Below are positions 49,387-59,866 of a DNA stretch of 64,000 nt, piece by piece; position 1 is the first letter of the stretch, and each line of letters starts with the position of its first letter. The notes beneath the pieces are model-generated. The model was not told the origin of the DNA and ran no database searches. It worked only from the letters and a program-made list of their open reading frames with translations. Position numbers and translations under genes: made by a program. This DNA is from Suillus spraguei. Taxonomy: Eukaryota > Basidiomycota > Agaricomycetes > Boletales > Suillaceae. The DNA lies in NCBI GenBank assembly GCA_016800925.1, contig JABCPU010000001.1, forward strand, positions 248,001 to 312,000. Direction: 5' to 3'.

Positions 49387-50914
49387 TATCTACATTATTA
49401 ACGGTAAGATCAGTGATTGTCTAATAATCCATCAATGCCATGCTGAACATACACTTGAGGATGGCAAATCAAATACAGTAATAGTCTTCTTGTGAAAGGA
49501 ATCAGTCAACATTGCAGTTCCCCATAGCACTGGTATCCTCTCCTTTGGGCATTGGTCATGCGCTGGCACTCCCGGCGTGCGCGTCTGTAAATCTCTCCTG
49601 CCCCAGCCTGCTCTCGGACATCTTTGAGTATCTCCATTACAATTGTCCTATTACGACTTGATATAGCACCAGGAAAGGGCATACCACCCCCAGCCAATGA
49701 CGGATCTTGCTCCATTGTCTCCTGTCGTCTATACATGTCAGGAGCCATTCTCGAGTCATAACTGAGTCCGATAATGCTCTGACGCAAGGGACAGGAAAGA
49801 CATCAGCAGGCACTCCACGGCCAGCAATTTGACATTGCATTTACGGACATCACTGGCGATACGAAACGAGTCTCCCGATGATATATCGTCCTCGAGGAAG
49901 CTTGAGGCAACGATGCACGCAATGAATGTAACCCACCCTTTGAAAGAGGGGAGTGTACGTTGAATCATGATACAAGACGAAGTCCGGTATTGTGCATTTG
50001 TGATAGCTTTGTGGGCTGATTTCAGATAATGTTTGACAATGAATGAGTCAGAGAAAACTGAGGACTCGAGGGGTCGTCGCTGACCCACTGATCAGACATT
50101 ACCCGGCACACATCGGTCAAGTATTGGCACAAAATCTTGCGATATCTAAACAATTAGATCTATAGGTCCCCGACAGGCTTTTCGTTTTGCACGGGAAATA
50201 GTTTCTTCTCCGCAACAATTCTACAAAACATCGACGGCGTGAATACATTCAAAAAGGGGATAAGCGTGTCGCGAAGTTCATGCCCAGGTACGATAGACCC
50301 TACACGATCATTGACGCACTGAAATGTCTACTGTTTTTTTGACCTTGACACCGCTGGAATGAGTTTCTCTGCGATGGCCCAACCCTTTAGAGCGAAGATG
50401 CTGAGTGGGAGTGTGCTGTGTCTGAGATATCGGGGTAGGTTCTCTCGTTCGTTATTGTTCGTTCTACTCATGGCTGCCAATTTTGCCTCCTTATCAACCG
50501 TCTCATTTCCGTGAATTCCCTCATGTCCTGGAGACCATCATAAGGTGACGTCGAAGTCCGGGTATCGTCTGGCTAGCGATTTCATTTCCTGTGTTCTTGT
50601 CTTTTGGTTCGCTTGCCCAATGTTGGCTGCTTGTCACAGTCTCTCGCTGTCCAACGAGGAAGTGCGTGATTTCAATGCTGGTGGTGCTTTGGCGACGGCT
50701 CATTCTCATACAGTGTGTAACTTATGTTGTCTATTGAAATGTTCACTGTTTCTTTTGACCTTGACAACGCCAGAATGAGTCTCCCTGCGACGGCCCAACC
50801 CAACCAAGTCACGTTTCGCCCTCACACGGTATGTGATGTTATCTTCTCAGGTGAACAGCTAAATCTCATATGTGTACTCACTCTGGGATCATGGTTGAGA
50901 CTGCGCTGGAAAAT
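49387..50914. other. Intergenic region with a diverged direct repeat
   Basis: About 1.5 kb after helicase copy 1. Minus-strand ORFs at 49506-50088 (for example EILKDVREQAGAGEIYRRAR) might be a gene fragment but match nothing I know. A diverged direct repeat joins 50321-50386 and 50736-50801. Confidence 0.4.
50321..50801 (+). repeat. Diverged direct repeat pair, about 66 bp each
   Basis: 50321-50386 and 50736-50801 share gaaatgt.. actgttt, ttgaccttgaca, gaatgagt and ggcccaaccc in the same order and spacing. The second copy keeps a short open frame (FTVSFDLDNARMSLP); the first has a stop in that frame. Confidence 0.7.
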
Positions 50915-51060
50915 TTACGGTTCGGTTCGCGTTCGAACCAGAAAAAAACCGAACCGGACCATTGCTCAATGGTCCGGTTCTAGGTCTGAAGATTTTGAAG
51001 AACCATGGTTCAGTTCTCGGTTCTTGCCCAGACCTCTGAACCGGACCGGACCGGACCACA
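50915..51060. repeat. Small element with accgg-type terminal repeats and internal hairpin
   Basis: The left end is cggttcggttcgcgttcgaac; the right end is gaaccggaccggaccggacc, an imperfect reverse complement. Inside, 50951-50980 is a hairpin with 13-nt perfect arms and a 4-nt loop. The arrangement looks like a small non-autonomous element or satellite remnant. Confidence 0.6.
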
Positions 51061-51067
51061 GCACTAG

Positions 51068-51303
51068 GCGGAAGTAGTACTTCCCTGTATTCTACATCCC
51101 AAATGACTTATCTCCCATTTACAATATATAATATATTAGTGGCTGTGGCACTGTACACTTGCTTCATATATTACTTTACGTCCCTTGAGCAAATCTCTAA
51201 TATATGAAGCAAGTGTACAGTGCCACAGCCACTAATATATTATATATTGTAGATGGGAGATAAGTCATTTGGGATGTAGAATACAGGGAAGTACTACTTC
51301 CGC
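51068..51303. mobile_element. 236-bp foldback (MITE-like) element
   Basis: Arms 51068-51173 and 51198-51303 (106 nt each) are reverse complements with one mismatch seen (ccatttaca versus ccatctaca), around a 24-nt loop. No coding capacity. Termini gcggaag/cttccgc. No certain target-site duplication is visible. Near-identity of the arms suggests a recent origin or homogenisation. Confidence 0.88.
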
Positions 51304-52735
51304 CCAGTCTCAAGGATTAGCAGCGCGTCGAATGCCTTGACACCGTCAATCATCATAAATGCGTGGAAGTTATGCTCTTGGAAACGTGCAGCCAGCGCGC
51401 CGAGGTCATCGTCCAAGAGGGTACAGTTTATGCCGAGCTCGGAACCGCTACAAGGGGTTAGCGTGCGTGGAGGTCGAGGGTTTTGGACAGGCACCAGTAC
51501 GCAACGGAGATGAATGAGTCTAAGCTGCGCAAGTGCCTTAAGTGAGCATGCCAGAGTTTAGATGAGAAGACAAAGATTATGAGAGAAAATGATTGCGAAA
51601 AGGACGTTCTCATGTCCATGTCTATCATGTCGGTGTCTATGCCGCACACGTGCATGTCCGTCAGAGGTTCCGGGAGCCTCAGGCAACATTGGAGGTTGTA
51701 CGAATTGCGGGCTGCACTCAGCGCCGCCGCCTTTGCTAGAGTGGTACCAGAACGCGTTGTTACCATTCCTTCGGAACACAGTGTAAGAATAGAAGAGAAG
51801 TCCATGCTGCTACGCCGATAAGACGAAACGGTACCTGCGCTCGTCGCACCAGAACCTGTTGCGAAACTGTCCCCTCCATAAAAGGAATATGAAACTACTG
51901 GTAGGAGGCTCTGACACGTTGTTAGTGCTCATACGACGGTGCTTGGCAGTATGCCGTCCAGTCGTGCTAGAGTTCGAGTTGGCGTTCGTAGTGCTGGCGT
52001 TGTTGTTAGGAACGTTGCTGGCACTGGTGTTTGGAGACGCGTCGGAACCCAATTCCCCATCGATACTGTCGACTCCAGAGAACGGTAATGCCTTGTTCGT
52101 GACACCGCTGACGTCAGCCATACTAGGCGGCACCCAACTCTGGGTGGTATGACCCAGGGAATGGATTATACACCGCATAGGTGTCACCCGGAGACGCGGA
52201 CGGTGTCTGAGTTTGAGAAGACGTCTCGGAGGGAGTACCTGGCGCGTTAGATGCGTTTTGGGGCTCGGTGAGGGAGGAGCGCTTGCGAAATGACATCGGA
52301 TTTCATACGAGGAGGCCATGAAGCGTAAAGTAGAAGCCTGCATATGTATGTATACAAGGTTTTAGTACGGATATGGAAGGAACAACAAATCAGAACTTAC
52401 GCGATGCAGACGGTCTTGGCTTCATGGTCCTTCCTCCGCAAAAGGGTTGAAGTTGTGTGGCAGTCGTAGCACTGCGCGCTGCCCGTAGACACAGTGTCAA
52501 TATATGTTCAAGTATAAGCCCTAAAACCCACTCAATCAAAATGGAATCAGACATACCAATGATTTCTACAACTTCACCCTCGCCTGCACCTGATTCCATG
52601 CCCGCAGTCGCAGCAACACTTGGGCTTAAATCAGAACTCGAACTTACACCATCATTGGTACCCTTACGGAAAGCGGGTGGCGTCGAGCCGCGAAGCGAGA
52701 CACATGCTATCAACAAAACAAAGTGTTAACACTGG
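51294..52735 (-). pseudogene. Degenerate GATA-type zinc-finger transcription factor relic
   Basis: Reading leftward, rc 52471-52400 gives CYDCHTTSTLLRRKDHEAK followed by TVCIA: the GATA-finger spacing Cys-x2-Cys-x17-Cys, but with the usual Trp replaced. The exon break then gives GFYFTLHG and, in another frame, MKSDVI and RKRS, which are the normal sequel of a fungal GATA finger. The fourth Cys is lost at the splice, and at least one frame change (ATTTCGC near 52300) is needed. Downstream are Ser/Thr/Asn-rich segments typical of transcription factors (for example NNNASTTNANSNSS) scattered over frames. The last ORF ends inside the foldback element at 51294. I read it as a dead copy truncated or closed off by that element. 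Confidence 0.6.
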
Positions 52736-53757
52736 CAAAGTCCATACAACGTACATATGACTTACTAATTTGAGACCTAGATGAGTGATAAGGATTAGTA
52801 CATATGGGATATAGATGGTGTAATGTTGAGAGCACGGTTTGCTGAGGGTGTCGAAGTTACATACAACGTACATAGACAAAATATGACTTACAGTAGACTT
52901 TTTCATGATGTATACGTTAGTAGTATATAAATCTCATATTGTATCGAGTTTTGGCAGTTCCCGTGATGGTATGCGGGTAGACGCCCAGAAAATTGTATCA
53001 TCTAAGAAAAGACTGACGAAAATTCAATGTCCAAAGCCGGTGGCATAAGGAGAATATATGGCGGATTAGTTGTTACTCACGTGATGAACGTATTGTCACT
53101 CTCTGGAAGGTCCCGAATATCAAGCATTTAAATCAAAATTGAAAATAGGATAAATTTTTATTATCGCTTGCCCGCTTTCATGCTTAGTTTGGACATCATG
53201 GCACAGGCCAGCAATTAAAATCCATCTTGCAGCGTTTGCTCCACCTACCCTTAAAATTTGAGTGATGCTGAGGGTCTTTTCGTGTAGGAACATCTCTTTC
53301 CTCAATGTGACGATCGGTAACAGAATTATGTCGATGGCTCGTGATTACGGACCATGTATTGTTATATATGACATTCCACCATTTCGCTGATGTCAGTGTG
53401 AGAACAGAGTATAGGTCTTTAAGCATTAAGACGGGGACTAGCTAGCACATAGCTATTTCAACTTGGGCCTCAACGTCGCAACGTTCAACAGTCAACGTAA
53501 CCTGCGTTCGCAACAAAATTGGCGGCAACTCGAACTACTATCACGTGACATAAAGTTGTAGACGCGATAAAACGCGTTTTGAGCACGAACGCAATGTTGT
53601 GACTTATGTTACAAGCGCTCAGCAGGCTTAAACTTGAGTTTGACTTCGTATCCAATATTGTGACTTGTTTTGTCCCATTCCCTCACGCTTAACATTCAAA
53701 CAGTGTTCATCCCCAAAACGTCCTGCTGAACCTTCGAGCAGTTCACAGTTGGTGACA
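52736..53757. other. Intergenic region upstream of helicase copy 2
   Basis: About 1 kb. A short direct repeat (catacaacgtacata) occurs near 52743 and 52861. 53345-53400 weakly resembles 28325-28380 (gtgattacg..ccatgtattgtta). Contains the copy 2 promoter. No gene recognised. Confidence 0.4.
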
Positions 53758-56443
53758 ATGCCAGCACGATACTACGCCGTACACATTGGCCGCGAAGGCC
53801 CAAAAATTTACTCGGACTTCCACGATGTGAGTCCCTTGAAGCTCCAACTTAAGTCGGTTATTGACATGCAATAATAGTTCCAGACCGCAGTAAGCAGTAT
53901 GCCCACAGGACTTACTGCAATCTTCAATTGATTATTTTTTAAGATCCTTGGTCTTAACAGTGCTAGCGGGAAGGTATTTGACACATTGGAGGAAGCGACA
54001 GCTTGGCTTACAGACGTACCCACATCTAGTGTGTCTGTGACTCAAACAACTACTAGTAGTACGTGTATATTCTTAGTTTTGGCCCTTTGGATATGGTAAC
54101 ATGCTGTGCTGTTCGACAGCTACGGTTACGTGGGATGTAAGGTCTGAAAACCATCAGTCAACCTTAACGTCCACAAGCACGACGGTTTCATATGAATCCG
54201 CGAGACGGTATCCAGAACCTCAACCGGGTTGTCGTTGGATAGAGTACGAATCGTCCTTGAATGTACTACAGATGATACCAAATAGCGACAGACTTACGCC
54301 TCCTCCGCCTTACAACCCCTTGCAAGAAGCCAAAGAAGAACTTCCCCCACCACTTCCCCCACTGCCAGAGATTGAGTTGTCTGAAGAGCAGCAACGAATT
54401 CTTCGACTTGTTGAAAGTGGCAAAAACATATTTTTCACGGGTCCAGCAGGTAAGCTCGCATGTCTACTTTTTAAGATAAGTAATCAATGCATAAATTTTC
54501 AGGGACCGGCAAATCGGTTCTATTAAGAGCAATAATAAAATTGCTTCGGCGTAAGTTCGGTAAGGTTGCCATCACCGCACCCACAGGCATAGCAGGCATG
54601 AACATCGGTGGTTTAACCATTCACTCCTGGGCAGGCATAGGGTTGGGAAAGGAAACTGTCGAAGAGTTAGTGGGTATCCTAAGTCCACGTGCGATAAAAC
54701 GGTGGACAATCACTCGTGCCTTATAATCGATGAAAGTACGTTTGCCCTACAGTGTTATACAGTGTTAAACAGCTGTGCTAACATCTGACAGTTTCGATGC
54801 TGGACGGCCGTTTATTTGACAAGCTCGTATGATTTCATGTCTGCACTACATCTTCATCCGACTAACTTATTGGATAGGAAGAGATAGGTCGGATTGTCCG
54901 GAAAAACCATATCCCTTTTGGGGGTATACAGGTAGATAGTTATCATTCTGGCCCTTGTTAACAGGTTAAATAGCTTATCCTATCAGGTGATTTCTTTCAA
55001 CTTCCACCTGTTCCCGAGCAAGATTCCACGACAGTAATACCGCCTACCTTTACTTTCGATGCGTTATCTTGGTCTCGATGCGTCGACGAGCCAGTTGTGC
55101 TGACAAAGGTTTTCCGCCAGAAGGACACTAGTGGGTACTTCGGATTCTATGCAGCTTTCCAGACATCTTACAGAAATGTAGAGTTTATTGACATGCTCTC
55201 TGCGACGAGGTCAGGGGAGTTGGAAGACTGGCACGTTCAAGAGTTCTTCAAGTTGAGCCGTGTGGTCGAATACTCCGATGGCATAAGTCCAACTCAATTG
55301 TGCGTTCTCAACCTCACTCGCTCCGTGTGATGTATCAGTAGTCATCGTCGTCCACAGGTTTCCACTAAAGAGCCAGGTCGAGTCGTGCAATAAAACGCAT
55401 CTCGACGTATTACCGGGGGAAATATTGACCTACACCGCCATGGAGTCTAGGGGGTTTGATATGTATGGAAAGCGAATATCAGTCGACGCTGCAGGGCGCC
55501 TATTAGAAAGACTAGTCGCTCCAAGGGAGATATCTCTCAAGGTTAGTTACGACTTGCTGTATGTCTAAATGTGTTACCTAATTCACTATGCATTTAGGTT
55601 GGCGCACAAGTGATGCTTCTTAGAGTGAGTGTCCCGAAATAGCTGTATCGAGTCTCGACTAGGCCTGACCATACAACCAAAGAACCTTCTGCAAGGCAAG
55701 CTAGTCAACGGCTCACTCGGCAAAGTGGTTGATTTCATCACTACACATGAAGCGGTCGAGCGCCTTATTGACATTGCCGACATTGAGGCGAAACCTCAGC
55801 GTTCTAAAAATGGCGACTTTCTTCCTACTATTAATGCGAAGGTTGATGGTGAAAACACAGATAATCAGTATAAAGGCCTATTGGCTCTCGATGAACACGT
55901 GTTTGGAAGACACGAGAGGTTCCCGCTTGTCAAATTCACGAACGAACTACACCTTCTCTGTGCGCCCTTGCCATTTGATGTCCAGGGCTTGAAAGGCAAC
56001 TGCGAAGCACAACGAGTACAAGTGCCTCTTGTGCTTTCCTGGGCAATGTCCATTCACAAGGCTCAGGGCCAAACCATGAGTCGAGTAAAGGTTGATCTGA
56101 GGAGGATCTTTGAGAAGGGACAAGGTAGATGATTGAGCTGATGTCTTGTTATCTATGGAAGCTGATTTGCCTTTTGGAAGCATATGTCGCCCTTTCGAGA
56201 GCCACAAGCCTGGAAGGACTGGAGATTATCGGTTTTGACCCTTCAAGGTTTGGAATTACACAAATTGAAAATTGTGGCGCATCGACTAACACGACGATAT
56301 GACAACGTTTTTTTAGAGTATTGGCTCACCCACGCGTCATAGAGTGGCAGGCCTCCTGGCAAGCCCAGCGAGCTCGAGAGGAGGAAATGGATATGGACTG
56401 GGTGATTGAGCAATATCACTCATCAACGGATATCTCTTTGTAA
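53758..56443 (+). CDS. PIF1-like DNA helicase with RNase H1 N/viroplasmin-type N-terminus, copy 2 (one-base frameshift near 54709)
   Basis: Paralogue of the helicase at 46809, same strand and architecture. N-terminus MPARYYAVHIGREGPKIYSD then a segment ending FDTLEEATAWLTD; a long Thr/Ser then Pro-rich linker (LTPPPPYNPL, PPPLPPLPEIELSEEQ); Walker [38 protein letters not shown] and ISMLDGRLFDKL; VFRQKDT; GAQVMLLR; NLLQGKLVNGSLG; LSWAMSIHKAQGQTMSRV; stop 56441-56443 after SSTDISL. At KRW/DNHSCLIIDE one G appears missing (ggtggacaat at about 54702-54710), so the literal frame stops at 54724. Everything after is family-like, so this is either a sequence error or a very recent lesion. Confidence 0.87.
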
Positions 56444-56626
56444 CATTTAGATGCATGATGTAGATGCAGGTCATTGATCACAAGTAACAACATGTATATT
56501 TCAATACAGTTCGTGCCTAATATAATGTAGACGCTAATTATCCACAGAAAAACGCATAATTAACCTAAGCGAGAGTGTTTGTTAAAAGTTCCATCTTGAA
56601 ACTCAATGCACAAGAAATAAGTAATC

Positions 56627-59608
56627 CTATTGTATTGGTTCACTTGCCACTTCGCCCACAGGAAATACGAGAGGCGACAGTGCTGAAGGCGATGGGAGTG
56701 GCGATATGTCTATCTCCGATTCTGTGGGCTTCGATGCAGAACCTGTGGACGACGGCGATGGCTCATCGTCTCCGCCCTGAGTAGTTCGTGATGGTATCGG
56801 AGGAATTTCCATGTTGACGCGTGTCGGCGAAGTTGGATTTGCACGGAGCGAAGGATGTATGCTGCCAGTCGGTCGCATGGGGAGACGAGGAGTGAAGTCA
56901 TCTGGGCTTGCAGTCGGTCGCATGGGGAGACGAGGAGTGAAGTCATCTGGGCTTCTTGGGGATCGAGGCGGAGGAACACTGCCGATCTTTGTGTGTGAAG
57001 AACCATACGAGTACACAGGCATGGGTTCACCGAGTGGTGCAGCGGGTAGAGGAGGGGAGCTACTGGCAGGCGGAGGTCCTCGAAGATTTCTCGAGCATTG
57101 TTAATCATGTCTTCCATCAGTGTATCCTGAATTCAGAAAGATTAGCTCAGGCAATCCGACCAATAAAGAATGACTAACTTTCCATGACTGAACACTCAAG
57201 AGGTCACCGCCCTTTGGAATTTCATCTTCACCAAAGATGACGGCACCAAATACAATTGCTAGGTTTTTTGCGTCCATCTTGTTCTTATCAGCATTAGATG
57301 CTACCCGGGTTAGGTGCTCTACCAGGGCGCGTAGAGTCGCACGGTGGACGGCAGGTAGCCGCCGTATCTTCGAACGCAGAAGGACAAAGTGACTCGACTG
57401 GTGTTCCGCTTAATAAAAGGTCAGATAATTTTCTAGGTAGTTTATGCTCCTGGTGCTTGCCTCGGTCCCCCGTATGCTCTATGCGATCTTGCAGTGGAAA
57501 TCTAAACAATGGTTCTGGAAGCTCACGCAAATACAGCTGGAAATGAAACATCAATGTTGTAACACCAAATAGTCGCTGGAAGAACATAATACCTTCAATA
57601 ATGAAGATACAGCATAAATATCGTCAGTAAGGGCGTTAAACTTGAAACTAGCTTCGTTTCGCTCTATCTTATGTTGTAACTGCAGAATGGTGATGAAAAA
57701 TATACGATCTGCAAAAGCTGACAACTTACATCCTGTACAATAGCATGCCTTCCAGATACCTTGCTATAACTATCAATATCTGAAGCCAGAAAATCGCAGC
57801 AGAGCTTACCCTGTAGATGCCTTCTGCGTCTAATCCTCTCTGATCTACTTCTTCTACACAGATACGTAAAATTTTTGGAACATCGCCTTCCCCAAGGCCC
57901 TGAGCGGTCGCGTAATCCACCAGACTAAAGCCGAAGATGAGATCGTTGCATTCGCCAACATTGTAGTTATAGTAAAGTATTGGTTTGGCTATTGCCGATG
58001 CAGTGAACGAGGAATGAAGGTTGTGACAAGTGATACATCTTTTTCTGGGGAAATCTTATCGACCACGGAACGTCCGTGGGATGATAACTGTGTCTGTGTT
58101 GTAGTAGTTGCACTACCGATAAACTCAGAACTGGGAACGCAAGTAATGCAATCAAAATACACGCACATCATGTTATCAAGATATTTCTCCAAGACATTCT
58201 TGACGGTATTCGAATATTCATACACAAAGGTCTCCAGACTCTAAACGGTGCCTACTAGTCAGCTGCCAGGGTATAATGCCGGCTACTCAAGTAAGGTACC
58301 TTGTAACCACTTGCGAGAATCTTGGTGCGCCTGAGTCTAAGTGTTTCTAGCCAATGCACACCTTTTCGGTATTCCCGATCTGTGCTAAAATTAACTTCGT
58401 ACGTCTTACGTACACCTGTGCATCACTTACCAGCCTCATCAGCCTCTCGTTTCGCGCGGACAGCACGGAGCGCACTATTTTCTGAGCGCACACCCAAGCT
58501 CTCCTTCACGGTACCGCTCTTATCTAAGAATGTGATAAGTTGATTGAGCTGTTTCTTTCCTAATAGGCGCTGGGTTGAGTCAAGTCGGAATCAGTGCGCC
58601 ATATTTATGTCATACCGTGATGAGCAAAATCAGAAAATGTGCCCGAAGTAGACGGTGAGCGATTACGTGGTCCAGGCGCGCTTCCAGAGGGCCGTCTATC
58701 AAGGGGGCGTAATGGCTGAGGGGCAGTGACAGCAGGTCGGGACGGCAAACTAGGATTAGACCGGGAAGTACTCAAGGTAGTTCCACTTTGTTCTGAATAT
58801 GGCGTAGTACTAGTAGTAGATATTGAATGCGGCGGCGCGGTAGCAGCAGCAGCTTTGTGATCCTTGAAATCCATTGTAGGTGACTGCAAAAAAATCACTA
58901 CTTCGGTACTGACCTCGACTTCCTGGCATTTTTTCAAGTATGTGCGCTTCAGCTTTGGTAATGTATTCTCAGCATAGTCAGTATAGGCACTGCCAGATTC
59001 TTTCAGATCTTCTTTGATGCGTTTGCGCGTACGCTCCTGCGTCTCCTAACATTCGGCGATCAGGGATTTGACAAGATGCTGAAGTAGGAGGCAGGCATAC
59101 CCTGAGGGATGTCAAGGCGTTAACAACATCTACCGTAAGCGTTGCGAGAAACGCTTGTCTGGTTTGTGCTTCTGTACCGCCTGTAAGAAACTACAGGTCT
59201 GAGATTGAAGTAAGACCAACCTCTCTCGACGTTATCCCGAACCTCGTTCCACGCTCTCCTAGAAGTGCTAAGTTCTGTCCGATCGTCTAAATAGTTGTCG
59301 ATGGATTTCACTTTCCGGTGAAGTTTGAGTAAGGATTCGATGCTAAAACGCGTGTCAAAAGGTATTCTGGAAATAACATACTAAATATTACTCACTATAC
59401 TTCCTCGATACGTTTTCTGCGGGAATCATGCTACTCTTAGACGGTGTGTTGGGGTGTATTGGGATGACTGGTAAACGAACCTTTCTTGGAAGAAGCTTAA
59501 ATACGAGTCTGTCAAGACCTTCAGGTGATGTTCAAACAGAGGAATTGGTCCGTATTGCGAAAATGGCTCTGAAGAAGGCGCAAATGATTCCGCGATTGGA
59601 ACAGCCAT
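56627..59608 (-). CDS. F-BAR / RhoGAP protein (Rgd1-like); probable one-base deletion near 57080
   Basis: Rho GTPase-activating protein with an N-terminal F-BAR membrane-bending domain. Start MAVPIAESFAPSSEPFSQYG (a Met seven codons upstream is possible). F-BAR: LTDSYLSFFQERKRIEEVY, ELSTSRRAWNEVRDNVER, coiled segment to about 58900. A Ser/Pro linker follows. RhoGAP: VPKILRICVEEVDQRGLDAE then GIYRVSG (arginine finger), LYLRELPEPLFRFPLQDRI, LLRSKIRRLPAVHRATLRAL, KNLAIVFG. A GC-AG intron of 52 nt (about 57386-57437) is needed to join GDR to AEHQSSHFVLLRS. After MINNAREIF the Pro-rich tail (GPPPASSSPPLPAAP, VYSYGSSHTK) is one base out of frame at about 57075-57085. The tail ends at 56627-56629 and holds a 15-residue tandem repeat. 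Confidence 0.88.
56866..56955 (-). repeat. In-frame 45-bp tandem duplication inside the RhoGAP tail
   Basis: Two 45-bp units (56866-56910, 56911-56955) differ only at the last base. They encode two copies of SPDDFTPRLPMRPT in the Pro-rich C-terminal tail. Confidence 0.9.
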
Positions 59609-59866
59609 GACAGTGACAGTGTCGAGCAAGTTGTTATTTAGTACACATCATGATGAGGCTCCTGATTTCCCCACAACACCCAAATAGGAATACACAAGGA
59701 CCCCCGGTACTGCAGATACAGGCCAAGTCACGCGTTGGGAACTGTTGATCCATATGGACACCATGATGTAATTACGTACCTCTTTATAAACTTAATTCCA
59801 AACTTTCCTGCTCTCAGTCACTACGCAACTTGATCAGACCCGCAATACCAGCCTGTCTCCAGGGAA
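59609..59866 (+). promoter_or_regulatory. Divergent promoter, RhoGAP / ABCC copy B
   Basis: 258 bp between divergent starts. TATA-like tttataaa at 59783-59790 lies about 80 bp upstream of the copy B start, at the position equivalent to that of copy A. Similarity to the copy A upstream sequence ends about 80-90 bp before the ATG. Confidence 0.6.

Noticed and set aside
57386..57440. Frameshift in the RhoGAP domain near SLCPSAFEDT
   Set aside because: A GC-AG intron of 52 nt explains it fully.
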